DNA of 43,395 nucleotides from Gemmataceae bacterium. Lineage in GTDB: Bacteria; Planctomycetota; Planctomycetia; Gemmatales; Gemmataceae. Both the position numbers and the translations under genes were made by a program. Below, one piece after another: positions 1 through 8,406 of the stretch; within the stretch, counting starts at the first letter, position 1; every line of letters begins with the position of its first letter. The notes beneath the pieces were generated by a model. The model saw only the letters and a list, made by a program, of their open reading frames with translations, made no database searches and was not told the DNA's origin. The stretch is taken from the NCBI GenBank assembly GCA_019636445.1, contig JAHBXO010000045.1, positions 1 through 43,395 of the forward strand. The letters run 5' to 3'.

Positions 1-25
1 CGCTAAACGGTATAGTCTTTTTTCG

Positions 26-1315
26 TTACTTGAACATCGCCGCGCCGCCCTTCGGGCTGGCGAACAACTTCGCCTCCTCCAGCATCGGCTTCGCCTTGAA
101 CGGGTTGTACAGCGGGTCGCCGACGAGGACGGTCATCCAGCTCGTGAAGTACACGGTCTTCGCGTAGCACTCGACGAGCGGATACTTGCCGGTCGCGACG
201 AAGCCGAAGAACTCCGCCGGCTTCGGAAAGCCGATCGTGTACGGCTCCGCGACCGGTCCGATGGTGGCCGCGACGCCGGCCTTCAGAAGGTTCGGGCACC
301 AGACCGGGGACTTGTCGTTCCGCAGCGTCACGGCTTCGCTGCTGGCGAGGTGCCACGCGATCGCGCCCTTTGCGAAGGTGCAGCTCGGGATGTATTTGGC
401 GTGCGAGTACCACCCGGCGTAGAGCGCCGCATCCGGACACGCATCAGGTTTGAAGAGGTCGTTCTTGTCGTCCAGCGTCACGTCGAACGTCGCGTCTTTC
501 AGAAGCGATGCCGTCTCGCGGAACGATTCGTCGTAGCCCCCGTAACCGTGGGCGTCGCCGGGCTTTTTCGCGTTGAACCCGATGCCGCGCGCGTCGATGT
601 AGACCTTGCCCGTCAGCCCCTTCGCTTCGACGGTGATGGCGTCGTCAACGAGCCGTTTGACGATCTCGGGTGTCGGGCCGTCGAGCCGGGCCGTCATCAG
701 GATCGGCTCCGGTAATCGGGCTCGTTTGTCGGCGGGGAATTGCCAGTTCAGCGGGTTCGGCTGCCAGCGTTCGAGCTTGTAGTCCTTCTGCCAGAGCAGC
801 ATCAGCTCGCTGTCGAACGCTGCCTGACTTTCGCGATGCGAGAGCGCGGCGATCTTGTCTTCCAGCGCGCGGATTTCGGCCTTCGATGCGAAAATCTCGA
901 TCGCGTCCTTCTTCTCGGCCTTCTCCAGTTCCGCGAGTGTCTTCCTGGCCGCGTCGAGCTTCGGTTTCAATTCGTCGAGCTGTTTCTTCTCCTCGGCCGT
1001 CGGCTCTTTCCCGCCGATCCGCAGCGGCACACCGTAGACGCAGAGGATGCACCGGATCGTAGCTTTCTTTTCCGCCATCGCCTCGCGCAGGCCCTTCACG
1101 ACTTCGCGGTCGTAGTCCTTGCGTGCGATGTCCTCCCCCGTCGGCAGGTGCAGTTCGAACACGTTCTCCTTCGGCACGCCGCGCTTCGCGACGTAGTGAT
1201 CCGCCACCTCGCGGGACGACGGCAACCGCCTGTTCACGAGAATCGCGATCTCCTTCGGCTCGAGCGCGCAGGCGGAGGAGGGAATCAGGAGTGCCAGTAC
1301 GACGGCGATGCGCAT
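26..1315 (-). CDS. TIGR03790-like exported protein
   Basis: The 429-residue product begins with a signal peptide (MRIAVVLALLIPSSACA) and then shows the pattern of the TIGR03790 family: an N-terminal ILVNRRLPSSREVADHY stretch, a CVYGVPLRIG strand, and a C-terminal half with GWYSHAKY and VGDPLYNPF. The family is common in planctomycetes and verrucomicrobia and has no established biochemical role; it is probably exported. Residues about 107-160 are a charged heptad-like stretch rich in Lys, Glu, Leu and Ala that looks like a coiled-coil insertion. The gene is first in transcriptional order after nothing visible downstream (only 25 bases remain to the window edge), and its start lies 3 bases from the stop of the upstream hydrolase gene, so the two are probably cotranscribed. 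Family assignment is from memory of the motif pattern; function unknown. Confidence 0.8.
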   Translation of the reverse strand: MRIAVVLALLIPSSACALEPKEIAILVNRRLPSSREVADHYVAKRGVPKENVFELHLPTGEDIARKDYDREVVKGLREAMAEKKATIRCILCVYGVPLRIGGKEPTAEEKKQLDELKPKLDAARKTLAELEKAEKKDAIEIFASKAEIRALEDKIAALSHRESQAAFDSELMLLWQKDYKLERWQPNPLNWQFPADKRARLPEPILMTARLDGPTPEIVKRLVDDAITVEAKGLTGKVYIDARGIGFNAKKPGDAHGYGGYDESFRETASLLKDATFDVTLDDKNDLFKPDACPDAALYAGWYSHAKYIPSCTFAKGAIAWHLASSEAVTLRNDKSPVWCPNLLKAGVAATIGPVAEPYTIGFPKPAEFFGFVATGKYPLVECYAKTVYFTSWMTVLVGDPLYNPFKAKPMLEEAKLFASPKGGAAMFK

Positions 1316-1318
1316 CGG

Positions 1319-2149
1319 TCAGCTCGCAGGGATGGATTGGAAGAAGTCGTGCAGGAGTTCGTTCGCGTTCAGGGCGTTCGAGGTCGCGCCGCCGATGCGC
1401 GGGTTCAACTGGCCCTTGCCGCCCGGCCAGTGGTGCCCAAGACCCTCGACGGTGACGGACCGCAGCGCCACCGGGCCGGGGAATCGCTCCTCGCGGATCG
1501 GACCTTCGCGATGCAGTTCCGAAAGGGATGAACATCCGTTGGCCTGCGCCCAGCGTTCGAGCGTGTCGAGGACCGGCGGCCGGTGTACGAGCCGGTTCCC
1601 CCACGGAAGTTCGATCGTGCCGCCCCGCAGTGGGACGAGCGGATCGCGCGTGCCGATCAGGTAGAGCGTCGGCACCGGCCGCGCGGGCATCGGCTCGATC
1701 CAGCAATGCCCCGCCACGGGCGCGACGGCGGCAACCCGCTCCGCGCGCTCGGCCGCGTAGCGGAAGCTCATCGCGGCACCATTCGAGAAGCCGGAGACGA
1801 AAATACGCTTTCCATCGGCCAGTGTCCGCGCGAGGGCATCGGTGAGCACGGCGTCGAGAAAGGCCACGTCGTCGGCCTGGTCGGCCTTGGAGCCGTCGTT
1901 CCAGCGCGGGGCGTTCGTCAGGAATTTCGCAGGCTCATGCGGCTTCGGACGCAGTGCCTGCGGAGCGACGAGGGCGAAGCTTTGGGAACGCGAGAACGAA
2001 TCGAGGCGTGCCTCGTCGATGGCCCAAGAGGCCGTGCACCCCATACCGTGCAGAAACAGCCACAGAGGCGCGTTCGCGCGCGGCGGCGGCACGAGCACAT
2101 ACTCCCGCTCGCGCCCGTCGCACTCAATCGACACGGTGTCCGCGATCAT
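1319..2149 (-). CDS. alpha/beta hydrolase, PHB depolymerase/LpqC-type esterase
   Basis: The product has the alpha/beta-hydrolase layout: oxyanion-hole strand LWLFLHGMG near residue 30, nucleophile elbow GFSNGAA with Ser122, acid GTRDPLVP with Asp169, and GLGHHWPGG with His239. The last motif and the size (276 residues) fit the LpqC/polyhydroxybutyrate-depolymerase-like esterases, whose true substrates are usually small esters or feruloylated sugars. No signal peptide is evident from the chosen start. I took the ATG at 2149 because its ATGA overlaps the stop of the upstream LamG-like gene, a typical coupled arrangement; a longer in-frame reading to 2206 would overlap that gene by 60 bases. Catalytic triad residues are seen; the substrate is not predictable. 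Confidence 0.82.
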   Translation of the reverse strand: MIADTVSIECDGREREYVLVPPPRANAPLWLFLHGMGCTASWAIDEARLDSFSRSQSFALVAPQALRPKPHEPAKFLTNAPRWNDGSKADQADDVAFLDAVLTDALARTLADGKRIFVSGFSNGAAMSFRYAAERAERVAAVAPVAGHCWIEPMPARPVPTLYLIGTRDPLVPLRGGTIELPWGNRLVHRPPVLDTLERWAQANGCSSLSELHREGPIREERFPGPVALRSVTVEGLGHHWPGGKGQLNPRIGGATSNALNANELLHDFFQSIPAS

Positions 2150-3315
2150 GGCTTCCCGGCGAGTCGGGCGATTTCGGAATCGGCGAGCGCCCGATTGAAA
2201 ATGCAAAGGTCATCGATCCCAATCGTGGGCCGGAGATCCTTGCCCTTCAACGTGGAGGTTCCGCCGAAGCCGACTTTGTCGAAGGTCAGCTTTCCGGCAT
2301 TCGTACCGGGGCTTTTCGACAGGGACTCCCGCGAAGTGCCGTCGACGAAGAACGACCAGACGCCATCGGACGTGCGCCGCAGGGCGTAGTGGTGCCAGGT
2401 CGACGTTCCCGTGTGCGAGATCGGAATACTGAAGTAATCGCCGCCGCTCGGATAGAAGAACGCGCTGCCGCTCGATCTCGACGACATGGAGTAGATTCGG
2501 GGTCGCTCGATCATCCGCTCTTGTCCCAGGTAGAGTCCGTAGATCGAGGTCGCTGCATCGACCGATGACCAGTGGCAGATCGTCTGGGCCGTGTTCGCGT
2601 CGAACGTGAAACGATCCTTCTGGTCGGAAAGATCGATCGCGAATGGGAGGTTCCCTGCCACACCGCCGGCACGCGGCGGCGGGGTCACCTGGATCGCCTT
2701 GCCGCGCTTGCCATCGACCACCGTTGCGCCATCGGCGATTTTGCCGACGAATTTCCCTGAGACCGAATCCAGCGTGGCCGAGCCGATCTTGCGGTCGAAG
2801 GTCAGATGAAAGCGGAGACCGGTGAAATCGGAGGGATTGGCCGGCGAAAGCGGAGTCGGCTTGGAAGTGATCGGTTGCGGCGGTGTCGGTCTTGGCTCGA
2901 TTCCCGGTCCGGGTCCCGTCGCGGGAATCGGCGCGGGTGCCGGGGCCGGGGCTGGCGCGGGAATCGGTACGGGGGCCGGTGCCGGCGGCGGTTGGGGTTG
3001 TTCGTCTTCGCGTGTGGTCCAATACCAAAGGCCGCCGGCCAGGATCGTCGCGAGGAACACGCCACCGATCGCCAGGAAAAGGCCCGCTCGGCGCGGTGCC
3101 GGTTCAGCCGGTCGCCGGCGGCGAACCGGCCGTTCGCCGCTGGAGCGTTCGCGGCCGGCCACGGTCGGGGTATATTCGCGTTCGACGGTCGTGGCACCGG
3201 GAACGGGTACGTCCACGATCGTTTCGCAGTCGGCGCAACGGATGCGTTTGCCGGCGTATTCGTCCGGGGCCGGCAGGATCAGGTTGCATTTCGGGCAGGT
3301 CACGTCGATGGGCAT
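2146..3315 (-). CDS. zinc-ribbon, single-TM protein with LamG-like domain
   Basis: A 389-residue protein in four parts. Residues 1-30 are a zinc ribbon with Cys7, Cys10, Cys27 and Cys30 (CPKC...CADC). Residues 79-99 form one hydrophobic transmembrane helix following an Arg-rich stretch, so the ribbon should be cytoplasmic. Residues 106-160 are a Pro/Ala-rich spacer. Residues about 164-389 are a concanavalin A-like (LamG/jellyroll) domain, shown by GLRFHLTFDR, HHYALRRTSDGVWSFFVDG and IGIDDLCIFNRAL, a pattern of glycan- or surface-binding modules. It is a plausible envelope protein that links a cytosolic metal ribbon to an outside binding domain. The neighbour at 3331-3816 carries a closely similar ribbon, and the two genes lie 15 bases apart. 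Ligand unknown. Confidence 0.82.
   Translation of the reverse strand: MPIDVTCPKCNLILPAPDEYAGKRIRCADCETIVDVPVPGATTVEREYTPTVAGRERSSGERPVRRRRPAEPAPRRAGLFLAIGGVFLATILAGGLWYWTTREDEQPQPPPAPAPVPIPAPAPAPAPAPIPATGPGPGIEPRPTPPQPITSKPTPLSPANPSDFTGLRFHLTFDRKIGSATLDSVSGKFVGKIADGATVVDGKRGKAIQVTPPPRAGGVAGNLPFAIDLSDQKDRFTFDANTAQTICHWSSVDAATSIYGLYLGQERMIERPRIYSMSSRSSGSAFFYPSGGDYFSIPISHTGTSTWHHYALRRTSDGVWSFFVDGTSRESLSKSPGTNAGKLTFDKVGFGGTSTLKGKDLRPTIGIDDLCIFNRALADSEIARLAGKP
2865..3000 (-). repeat. Pro/Ala low-complexity linker inside LamG-like gene
   Basis: This coding stretch is built from degenerate short repeats of Pro-Ala, Pro-Val/Ile and Gly-Pro codons (for example PAPAPAPAPAPIPA) and forms the extended spacer between the transmembrane helix and the LamG-like domain. 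It is likely prone to length change between strains, as such GC-rich repeats usually are. Confidence 0.7.
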
Positions 3316-3330
3316 GGTAGGTTCCAGCGG

Positions 3331-3816
3331 TCATCGGCGCGGATCGGTCGAGGGCGTCAGCGCGGTGCCGTCGTTCTTGCGTTGGCCCCAGGCTGCGTAG
3401 GCGAGCACGCCGAGGCCGACCACGCCGGTCATCAGGAAGCAGACGAGCCATTTGCCGGCGGCGACGGTGAGGATCGAATCGCGGCGGCGCTTGGCGAGCG
3501 GACGCGCCTTCGCCTGGTCCCGCTTGCGCTCCGGCGGATCGGGCAGGTCCAGGTCCGGTGGTGTCTCGTCCTCGTCGCGGACCTTGCGCGCGGTGCGGAT
3601 CGGGGCCGGCTTCGCCTCCGCGGGCACTTTCCGGGCGACGGGCAGCGCGACCGGCCTTGCCTTCGGTACCGCCGCCGCTACCGGTGCTGTTGGGATCGCG
3701 AGCGCCGGCACCTTCACCACACCCCGGCATCCGCCACAGCGCACCGACTGCCCGGCATACTGGTCCGGGACCGGCAAAGTCGCCCCGCATTGCTGGCAGG
3801 TGGCCGAAATGGGCAT
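3331..3816 (-). CDS. zinc-ribbon protein with C-terminal TM helix
   Basis: The 161-residue product begins with a ribbon (Cys7, Cys10, Cys27, Cys30; CQQCGATLPVPDQYAG then CGGC) that matches the N-terminus of the adjacent LamG-like protein in spacing and in the P-x-x-Y-A-G turn. A Pro/Ala/Lys/Arg-rich, probably disordered middle (residues 40-118) leads to one hydrophobic helix at 122-144 and a short tail. The ATG at 3816 starts exactly at the ribbon; an in-frame extension to 3957 adds 47 unconserved residues and is unlikely. Such MJ0042-like ribbons on membrane proteins are frequent in planctomycetes and without assigned function. First gene of a probable minus-strand operon with the three genes before it. 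Confidence 0.72.
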   Translation of the reverse strand: MPISATCQQCGATLPVPDQYAGQSVRCGGCRGVVKVPALAIPTAPVAAAVPKARPVALPVARKVPAEAKPAPIRTARKVRDEDETPPDLDLPDPPERKRDQAKARPLAKRRRDSILTVAAGKWLVCFLMTGVVGLGVLAYAAWGQRKNDGTALTPSTDPRR

Positions 3817-3931
3817 GGCTTCGTCCGCAAATGTCTTCCCGAAATTGTAGCCGGTCCCCCGCGGTTCGGGGACTCGATTGTCACAATCGCGCGCCGTTCG
3901 GATTGACTCCACGTCCTCGGCCCGCACACAA

Positions 3932-3937
3932 TAGAAT
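3932..3937 (+). promoter_or_regulatory. possible -10 element upstream of caspase/S41 gene
   Basis: The 177-base divergent region 3817-3993 contains TAGAAT at 3932-3937, 56 bases before the ATG. The same hexamer recurs before other genes here. A TTGACT at 3903-3908 is 24 bases away, too far for a standard spacer, so only the -10 is proposed. Confidence 0.3.
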
Positions 3938-3993
3938 GCGCCGGGTCTCTCGGGCACGAACGCCGACCCGGATCAGAAAGGACCGACCTGCCA

Positions 3994-6624
3994 ATGAACC
4001 GCTTTTTGATCACCGCAATTCTCTCGACGGTGTTGCTGGCACCCTCTCTCCCCGCCGAAGAACCGGCCGTGAAACCCGCGAAGGGCAACTACGCCGTGCT
4101 GATCGGGGTCGGCGAATACGACGACCGCGCCATCAAACCCCGCCCCACCGCCGACGTCGACGCCAAGGCGATGTACGATTTCGTCATCGACGGCAAACAC
4201 ATGGGCATCGCCCCCGAGCGCGTGGCGCTGCTCCTGTCCAGCCCCGATGCCAAGCGCAAGTCCGAGAAGGCCACCAAGGCCAACATCCTGAAGGCCATCC
4301 GCGACGGGATCGAAAAGACCGGAAAGGACGACCTGCTCGTCATCGGCTTCTTCGGCCGCGGCGCGCCGGTCGGATTCGATAAAGTCGCCTTCTTCGCCGC
4401 GGACAGCACGGTCGCGGATCGATCGAAGAATGCCATCGTGGGCGAAGAACTCTCCAACGAAATGAAGAAACTGAAGACCCAGCGGCTGCTCGCGCTGACC
4501 GACCTCGCTTTCAAAGGTTTCGACGCGGGTAAGGAGACCTTGGCCGAACCGAACACCTACGCCATCCTTTCCGCCTTCTACGGCACGGTCAGCGACAACA
4601 AGGACGCCGACGACGAAGAACCCCAGCAGATCCGCGACAAGGTCATCGCGCTGTCCTACCTGCCCGGCAACGATCCGATCGCCGTCGGCGACCAGGGGCT
4701 GTTTGTGAAGTCGTTCATCGACGCCCTGCGCGGGGATGCGGACAAGGACGGGTACGAAGCCGATGGCGTGGTGACGGTGGACGAGCTGGCGAAATATCTC
4801 GACAAGGAAGTGACGGAGAAGGCGCGGACGTTGGGGAAGACGACCAGCGAAAAGGAAGCGGTGCCCGTCGTGGTTGGGGCCGCAACGGCGCATTACGCCA
4901 TTTCGAAATCGCCGGCGTACGCCGAGGCGGCGAAGCGCCGCGCGGCCTTCGCGGCCCTCGTCGCCAAGGGCGGAGTCGGGAACGAGATCGCCGCCGAAGG
5001 GGAAAAGTATCTCGATCGGATGCCGAAGTTCAAGACTCCGCAAGAACTGCGCAAGGCTTACCAGCAACTCGCCGACGGCAAACTGACGATCGACGAATTC
5101 GGCAAGACGCGGGAGAAGCTCATCGCCGCGATGAAGCTTCCCGCCGACGCAGCCAAGGAATTCACGGAAACCATGCTCATTGGAGCCGAGACGATCAAGC
5201 TGAAATACGTCAAACCGATCGATACGGGGACCCTGACCGCCGGCTGCCTCAAGGGGCTGTTCCGCCGGCTCGACGAACCGATGCCCAAGGATATCGAGGC
5301 GAAGATCAAGGATCCGAAGACACTCACGGACGACGATCAGAAATCGCTGTTCACGCAGGCTCGCCTGGCGCTCGGCAAACGGGAGGACCTGGACGACGGG
5401 AAGGACGCCGACCTCGCCCTCGCGGCCATGGCGCAGAGCATCGAGGACCCGTACACCGTGTACGTGGACAAGGAAACGATGAAGAAGGAAGAGAGCCGCT
5501 GGCGCTCGCAATACAGCGGCATCGGCGTGCACATCCGCCGCGACCTTGCCCGCGACGGTCTGCTCGTCGTGTCGCCCATCAAGGGCAGCCCGGCTTACAA
5601 GGCCGGACTGCGAGCCGGCGACCTGATCACCGAGGTCCGCCGCGAACTCGACCCGGACGGCAAGCCGCTCCCCGAGGGCGCGCCGAAAGTCATTTCGCTC
5701 AAAGGCATGAAGACGGACAAGGCGATCGAGATCATCCTCGGCAAGCCCGGCACGCCCATTTCGGTCGTCGTCGAACGTGAAGGGGAAAAGGAACCGATCG
5801 TCTACGATCTCCAGCGCGGCCGCGTCAGCCTCGAAACGGTCCTCGGCGTCAAGCGCGACGACAAGGACGAATGGAAATTCTTCGTCGACGAGGAAAACAA
5901 GATCGGTTACGTCTACCTGACGCAGTTCGGCCCGCAGACCGCCGGCGAACTGCTCCGCGTCGTCAATCAACTCGTCAAGAGCGACATGAAGGGCCTCGTC
6001 CTGGACCTGCGCTTCAACCCCGGCGGTGCCCTCGGCGGCGCCCTGACCGTCTCGGACATGTTCCTCGAAAGCGGCCTGCTGCTGAAAATCAAGCCGCGTG
6101 AGGGCAAGGACGAACGCTATTACGACCAGAACGATCCGCGATTGAACTTCAATCGTTCGAAGTTCCCGATGGCCGTGCTTGTCAACGGCGGCAGCGCGAG
6201 CGCGTCCGAGATCGTCTCGCAGGCGCTGCAGGATTACGACCGCGCCGTCGTGGTCGGCGAACGTTCCTACGGGAAGGGCAGCGTGCAAACGGTTGATCCG
6301 TTCGATCGCACCGGCGGCGTGTTCAAGATGACGACGGCACGCTACTTCCCGCCGCTGGGCCGGAACATCGACAAGCGCAGCACCTCCGGCAAGCCCGACG
6401 ACGAGTGGGGCGTGGTGCCGAACAAAGGGTTCGAAGTCCCGCTCACACGCGAGGAGCGCCAGGAACTCGGTGAATTCCTGCTGGACAAGGAACACATCAA
6501 GCGGAACGCCTCCGAGGCGACCAAGAAGCCGCCGATCAAAGACAAGCAACTGGAGAAGGCCCTGGAGTATCTGCGGAAGGAAATCAGCGCGAAGGGGGCG
6601 GCGCCGGCAAAGAAGGCCGGTTGA
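3994..6624 (+). CDS. exported caspase-fold (inactive) / PDZ / S41 tail-specific protease
   Basis: An 876-residue multi-domain protein. It opens with a signal peptide (to about residue 21). Residues 30-300 follow the peptidase C14 caspase fold (YAVLIGVGEYDD, then a strand VIGFFGRG and a strand LLALTDLAFKGF), but the usual catalytic His of SGHG is Arg122 and the usual Cys of DACxSG is Ala172, so this domain looks catalytically dead. Residues about 500-610 form a PDZ domain (SGIGVHI, GSPAYKAGLRAGDLI). Residues about 620-830 are an S41/CtpA protease with LDLRFNPGG and NGGSASASE; Ser736, Asp747 and Lys761 have the same spacing as the Ser430/Asp441/Lys455 set of E. coli Prc. So the protease part is probably active and periplasmic. 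The pseudo-caspase may recruit or gate substrate (inference). It is transcribed alone and ends before a strong terminator. Confidence 0.9.
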   Translation: MNRFLITAILSTVLLAPSLPAEEPAVKPAKGNYAVLIGVGEYDDRAIKPRPTADVDAKAMYDFVIDGKHMGIAPERVALLLSSPDAKRKSEKATKANILKAIRDGIEKTGKDDLLVIGFFGRGAPVGFDKVAFFAADSTVADRSKNAIVGEELSNEMKKLKTQRLLALTDLAFKGFDAGKETLAEPNTYAILSAFYGTVSDNKDADDEEPQQIRDKVIALSYLPGNDPIAVGDQGLFVKSFIDALRGDADKDGYEADGVVTVDELAKYLDKEVTEKARTLGKTTSEKEAVPVVVGAATAHYAISKSPAYAEAAKRRAAFAALVAKGGVGNEIAAEGEKYLDRMPKFKTPQELRKAYQQLADGKLTIDEFGKTREKLIAAMKLPADAAKEFTETMLIGAETIKLKYVKPIDTGTLTAGCLKGLFRRLDEPMPKDIEAKIKDPKTLTDDDQKSLFTQARLALGKREDLDDGKDADLALAAMAQSIEDPYTVYVDKETMKKEESRWRSQYSGIGVHIRRDLARDGLLVVSPIKGSPAYKAGLRAGDLITEVRRELDPDGKPLPEGAPKVISLKGMKTDKAIEIILGKPGTPISVVVEREGEKEPIVYDLQRGRVSLETVLGVKRDDKDEWKFFVDEENKIGYVYLTQFGPQTAGELLRVVNQLVKSDMKGLVLDLRFNPGGALGGALTVSDMFLESGLLLKIKPREGKDERYYDQNDPRLNFNRSKFPMAVLVNGGSASASEIVSQALQDYDRAVVVGERSYGKGSVQTVDPFDRTGGVFKMTTARYFPPLGRNIDKRSTSGKPDDEWGVVPNKGFEVPLTREERQELGEFLLDKEHIKRNASEATKKPPIKDKQLEKALEYLRKEISAKGAAPAKKAG

Positions 6625-6670
6625 TCCGGTTGTGCCGACTGGCCAAACTCGCAGTCCTGCATCGCTTCTA

Positions 6671-6702
6671 CCCGCCGGAATTCCGGCGGGTTTTTCTTTT
6701 TC
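6671..6702 (+). terminator. rho-independent terminator after caspase/S41 gene
   Basis: A perfect 8-bp GC-rich stem (CCCGCCGG / CCGGCGGG) with an AATT loop spans 6671-6690 and is followed directly by a T-rich tract (6691-6702). It lies 47 bases after the stop codon and is the clearest intrinsic terminator in the window. Confidence 0.9.
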
Positions 6703-6794
6703 CCCGTTGTGGCGTTGGAGGAAATCGAAGGATTTGGTGAATTGATTGAAGTTCGATTCCAACGGAACCGGGTGCGGGTGAAAGGCAGCGACCA

Positions 6795-7187
6795 ATGAAC
6801 CGGATGTGGTGGGGCCTGTTGGGCGTGGCCATCCTGGCCAGCCAGACCGGTTGCCGGAACGCGTGCGGCGAACGCCGCTTCCAGCTCTTCAATCGCGACC
6901 GCTCCGATACGGTCCTGGGCCGGCTGACCGGCTCGCGCGACGCGAACCCGTGCCCCAACGGGGCGTTCGCCACGCAGCTTGGCTACCCGATGGGGGCTCC
7001 GATCTACGACGGCATTCCGGTCGTTCCCGGACCGTCCGCGCCGATGGCGCCCGCAGGCGATCCGCCGAACATCCCGCCGACGTATCTGCCCGCCACTCCG
7101 GTGCCGGCCGTGCCGTCGGCGAAAAACATGCTCCCGCCGCCCAAGGAACTGATCGCCCCCACCGGTGTCAACGGATACGCCAAGTGA
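6795..7187 (+). CDS. small Pro-rich putative lipoprotein
   Basis: A 130-residue protein with a short hydrophobic leader ending in a lipobox-like ASQTGC (Cys20), which suggests export and lipidation at Cys20, although Gln at -3 is atypical. The mature part has Cys24 and Cys53 and then a Pro/Ala/Val-rich low-complexity tail (residues 65-120) with no recognisable domain. No family recognised. It is a single-gene unit bounded by the terminator at 6671 upstream and a hairpin at 7192 downstream, and converges on the metallo-hydrolase gene. It could be a planctomycete-specific envelope lipoprotein. Confidence 0.65.
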   Translation: MNRMWWGLLGVAILASQTGCRNACGERRFQLFNRDRSDTVLGRLTGSRDANPCPNGAFATQLGYPMGAPIYDGIPVVPGPSAPMAPAGDPPNIPPTYLPATPVPAVPSAKNMLPPPKELIAPTGVNGYAK

Positions 7188-7191
7188 CCGG

Positions 7192-7213
7192 TCGCCCCGG
7201 TCGGGGCGATTTC
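7192..7213. terminator. hairpin between convergent genes, possible terminator
   Basis: A 7-bp inverted repeat (TCGCCCC, loop GGTC, GGGGCGA; 7192-7209) sits just after the lipoprotein stop and is followed by TTTCAAAT. The T-tract is weak, so termination is plausible but unproven. Confidence 0.45.
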
Positions 7214-8066
7214 AAATCCACAATTTCATTTTGGCCTTCAATGCTGCCGGCAGTTTCCGGTCGAGCACCCGCTGGATTTCCGTCGGGTGATACCGCGTAC
7301 TGAAGTGGCTGGCGACGATCAACTCGTTACGGAACCGGTCCGCCCGCTCCAGGAAATCGTCCAGGTGCATGTGGCCGTATTTGTGAATCTTCTCTCGCCG
7401 GTGCGCGGCTCGAATGAAGCTTAACTCGGTAATGAGAATCTTCGCCTCGTAGGCGGCCGGGTAATCGTCGAGACCGGCCGGGCTGGTATCGCCGGTGTAA
7501 CAGACCAGCGGCAGGCGGACCTCACGCGTCACGGGCGTGCCGGACTGCCGCAGATCGCGGATCTTCTCGCCGGGCAGGCCGAGATACTCGTCCTTCAACT
7601 TCTGCCGCCGATCCCACACCACGAACCCCCGCGAGGGCACCGTGTGCGTCGTCGCGAAGACGGTCACAACCAGTTCCCGCGACAGGTCAATCTCGTCGCC
7701 CGGGTCGACGCCTTCGATATGAGCGGTCTGGCGGCCGCGGTCCAATCGCTGGAAGACCATCATCAGTCGTTTCACCTCTTCGACCACTTCGGACGGCACG
7801 AAGATCGTCGGCGGCTCCATCTTCATCATCCGCCGCCGGGCAACGTACACCGGCAGGGCGGCGATGTGGTCCAGGTGCGCGTGCGAGACGAACCAGTTCG
7901 GCGTGCCCATGAAGTCCCACGGCTGCGCGCCGAGGTCGAACCCGACCTTCAGTTCCGGCACGCGCCAGTAGCTCTGCACGGCCGCGCGGGACCACCCTTC
8001 GACGGTGAGGCCGCCGTGGTGATGCGTCAAGTACGGAGCATTATCGACCGGTCGATCGTGGTTCAT
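7212..8066 (-). CDS. metallo-beta-lactamase fold hydrolase, RNase Z-like
   Basis: A 284-residue MBL-fold protein with the zinc motif HAHLDH (near residues 62-67), CYTGDTSP carrying the bridging Asp, and the late VASHFSTRY His. The overall arrangement (FVSHAHLDH, TVPSRGFVVWDRR, ITELSF, HMHLDDFLERA) resembles RNase Z/ElaC-like proteins, which process tRNA 3' ends, but it lacks an obvious flexible exosite arm, so it may be one of the many RNase Z-like hydrolases with another nucleic-acid or small-molecule substrate. The ATG at 8066 is used; a GTG at 8075 adds three residues. It follows the toxin gene by about 28 bases on the same strand and may share its transcript. Confidence 0.8.
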   Translation of the reverse strand: MNHDRPVDNAPYLTHHHGGLTVEGWSRAAVQSYWRVPELKVGFDLGAQPWDFMGTPNWFVSHAHLDHIAALPVYVARRRMMKMEPPTIFVPSEVVEEVKRLMMVFQRLDRGRQTAHIEGVDPGDEIDLSRELVVTVFATTHTVPSRGFVVWDRRQKLKDEYLGLPGEKIRDLRQSGTPVTREVRLPLVCYTGDTSPAGLDDYPAAYEAKILITELSFIRAAHRREKIHKYGHMHLDDFLERADRFRNELIVASHFSTRYHPTEIQRVLDRKLPAALKAKMKLWI

Positions 8067-8094
8067 CGCGGGCACCGTGGGGAACCCGTTTAGA

Positions 8095-8406
8095 TTATGA
8101 ACCGAACAGGGCGTCGAGATCGCGCGAGGCGTGGAGGACGCGGAGGACGCGAATGCCGTCGGGTTTCGGCTGAAAGTAGATGATAAACCGCGGATACTGT
8201 TTCACGTTCATCGCGCGCATCCCCGGCAAACCGGAGAAACCGGGTTCGATCAACTCGCCCATTGCGGGGAGCGATTCCAGTAGTGCCAAAGTCTTGCTCA
8301 ATCGATCGGTGAATCGTTCGGCGACAAATGGGCCGGAATCGTTTCGAATATGATCCGAGATCTCTTCGATATCCCATCGGGCTCGTTCCGGGATTTCAAT
8401 GCTCAC
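8095..8406 (-). CDS. ParE/RelE-superfamily toxin
   Basis: The 103-residue basic protein has the ParE pattern: an N-terminal helix pair (ARWDIEEISDHI, AERFTDRLSKTLALLESLPAMG), then a beta sheet with MRAMNVKQYPRFIIYFQ and a terminal VLRVLHASRDLDALF. Members of this family block DNA gyrase or, in RelE relatives, cleave ribosome-bound mRNA; ParE lacks RelE catalytic residues, and this sequence looks ParE-like. It begins with GTG at 8406, overlapping the antitoxin stop (GTGA), the normal order antitoxin then toxin. Toxicity untested. Confidence 0.88.
   Translation of the reverse strand: MSIEIPERARWDIEEISDHIRNDSGPFVAERFTDRLSKTLALLESLPAMGELIEPGFSGLPGMRAMNVKQYPRFIIYFQPKPDGIRVLRVLHASRDLDALFGS

Noticed and set aside
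3903..3937. TTGACT and TAGAAT as one promoter
   Set aside because: The spacer is 23 bases, outside the 16-19 range of sigma-70 promoters, so only the -10 is kept.
3973..6795. 940-residue open frame antisense to the caspase/S41 gene
   Set aside because: It is the reverse-strand shadow of a well-supported gene; its residues are Arg/Leu/Val/Asp-rich without domain motifs, and GC-rich codon use leaves such frames open.
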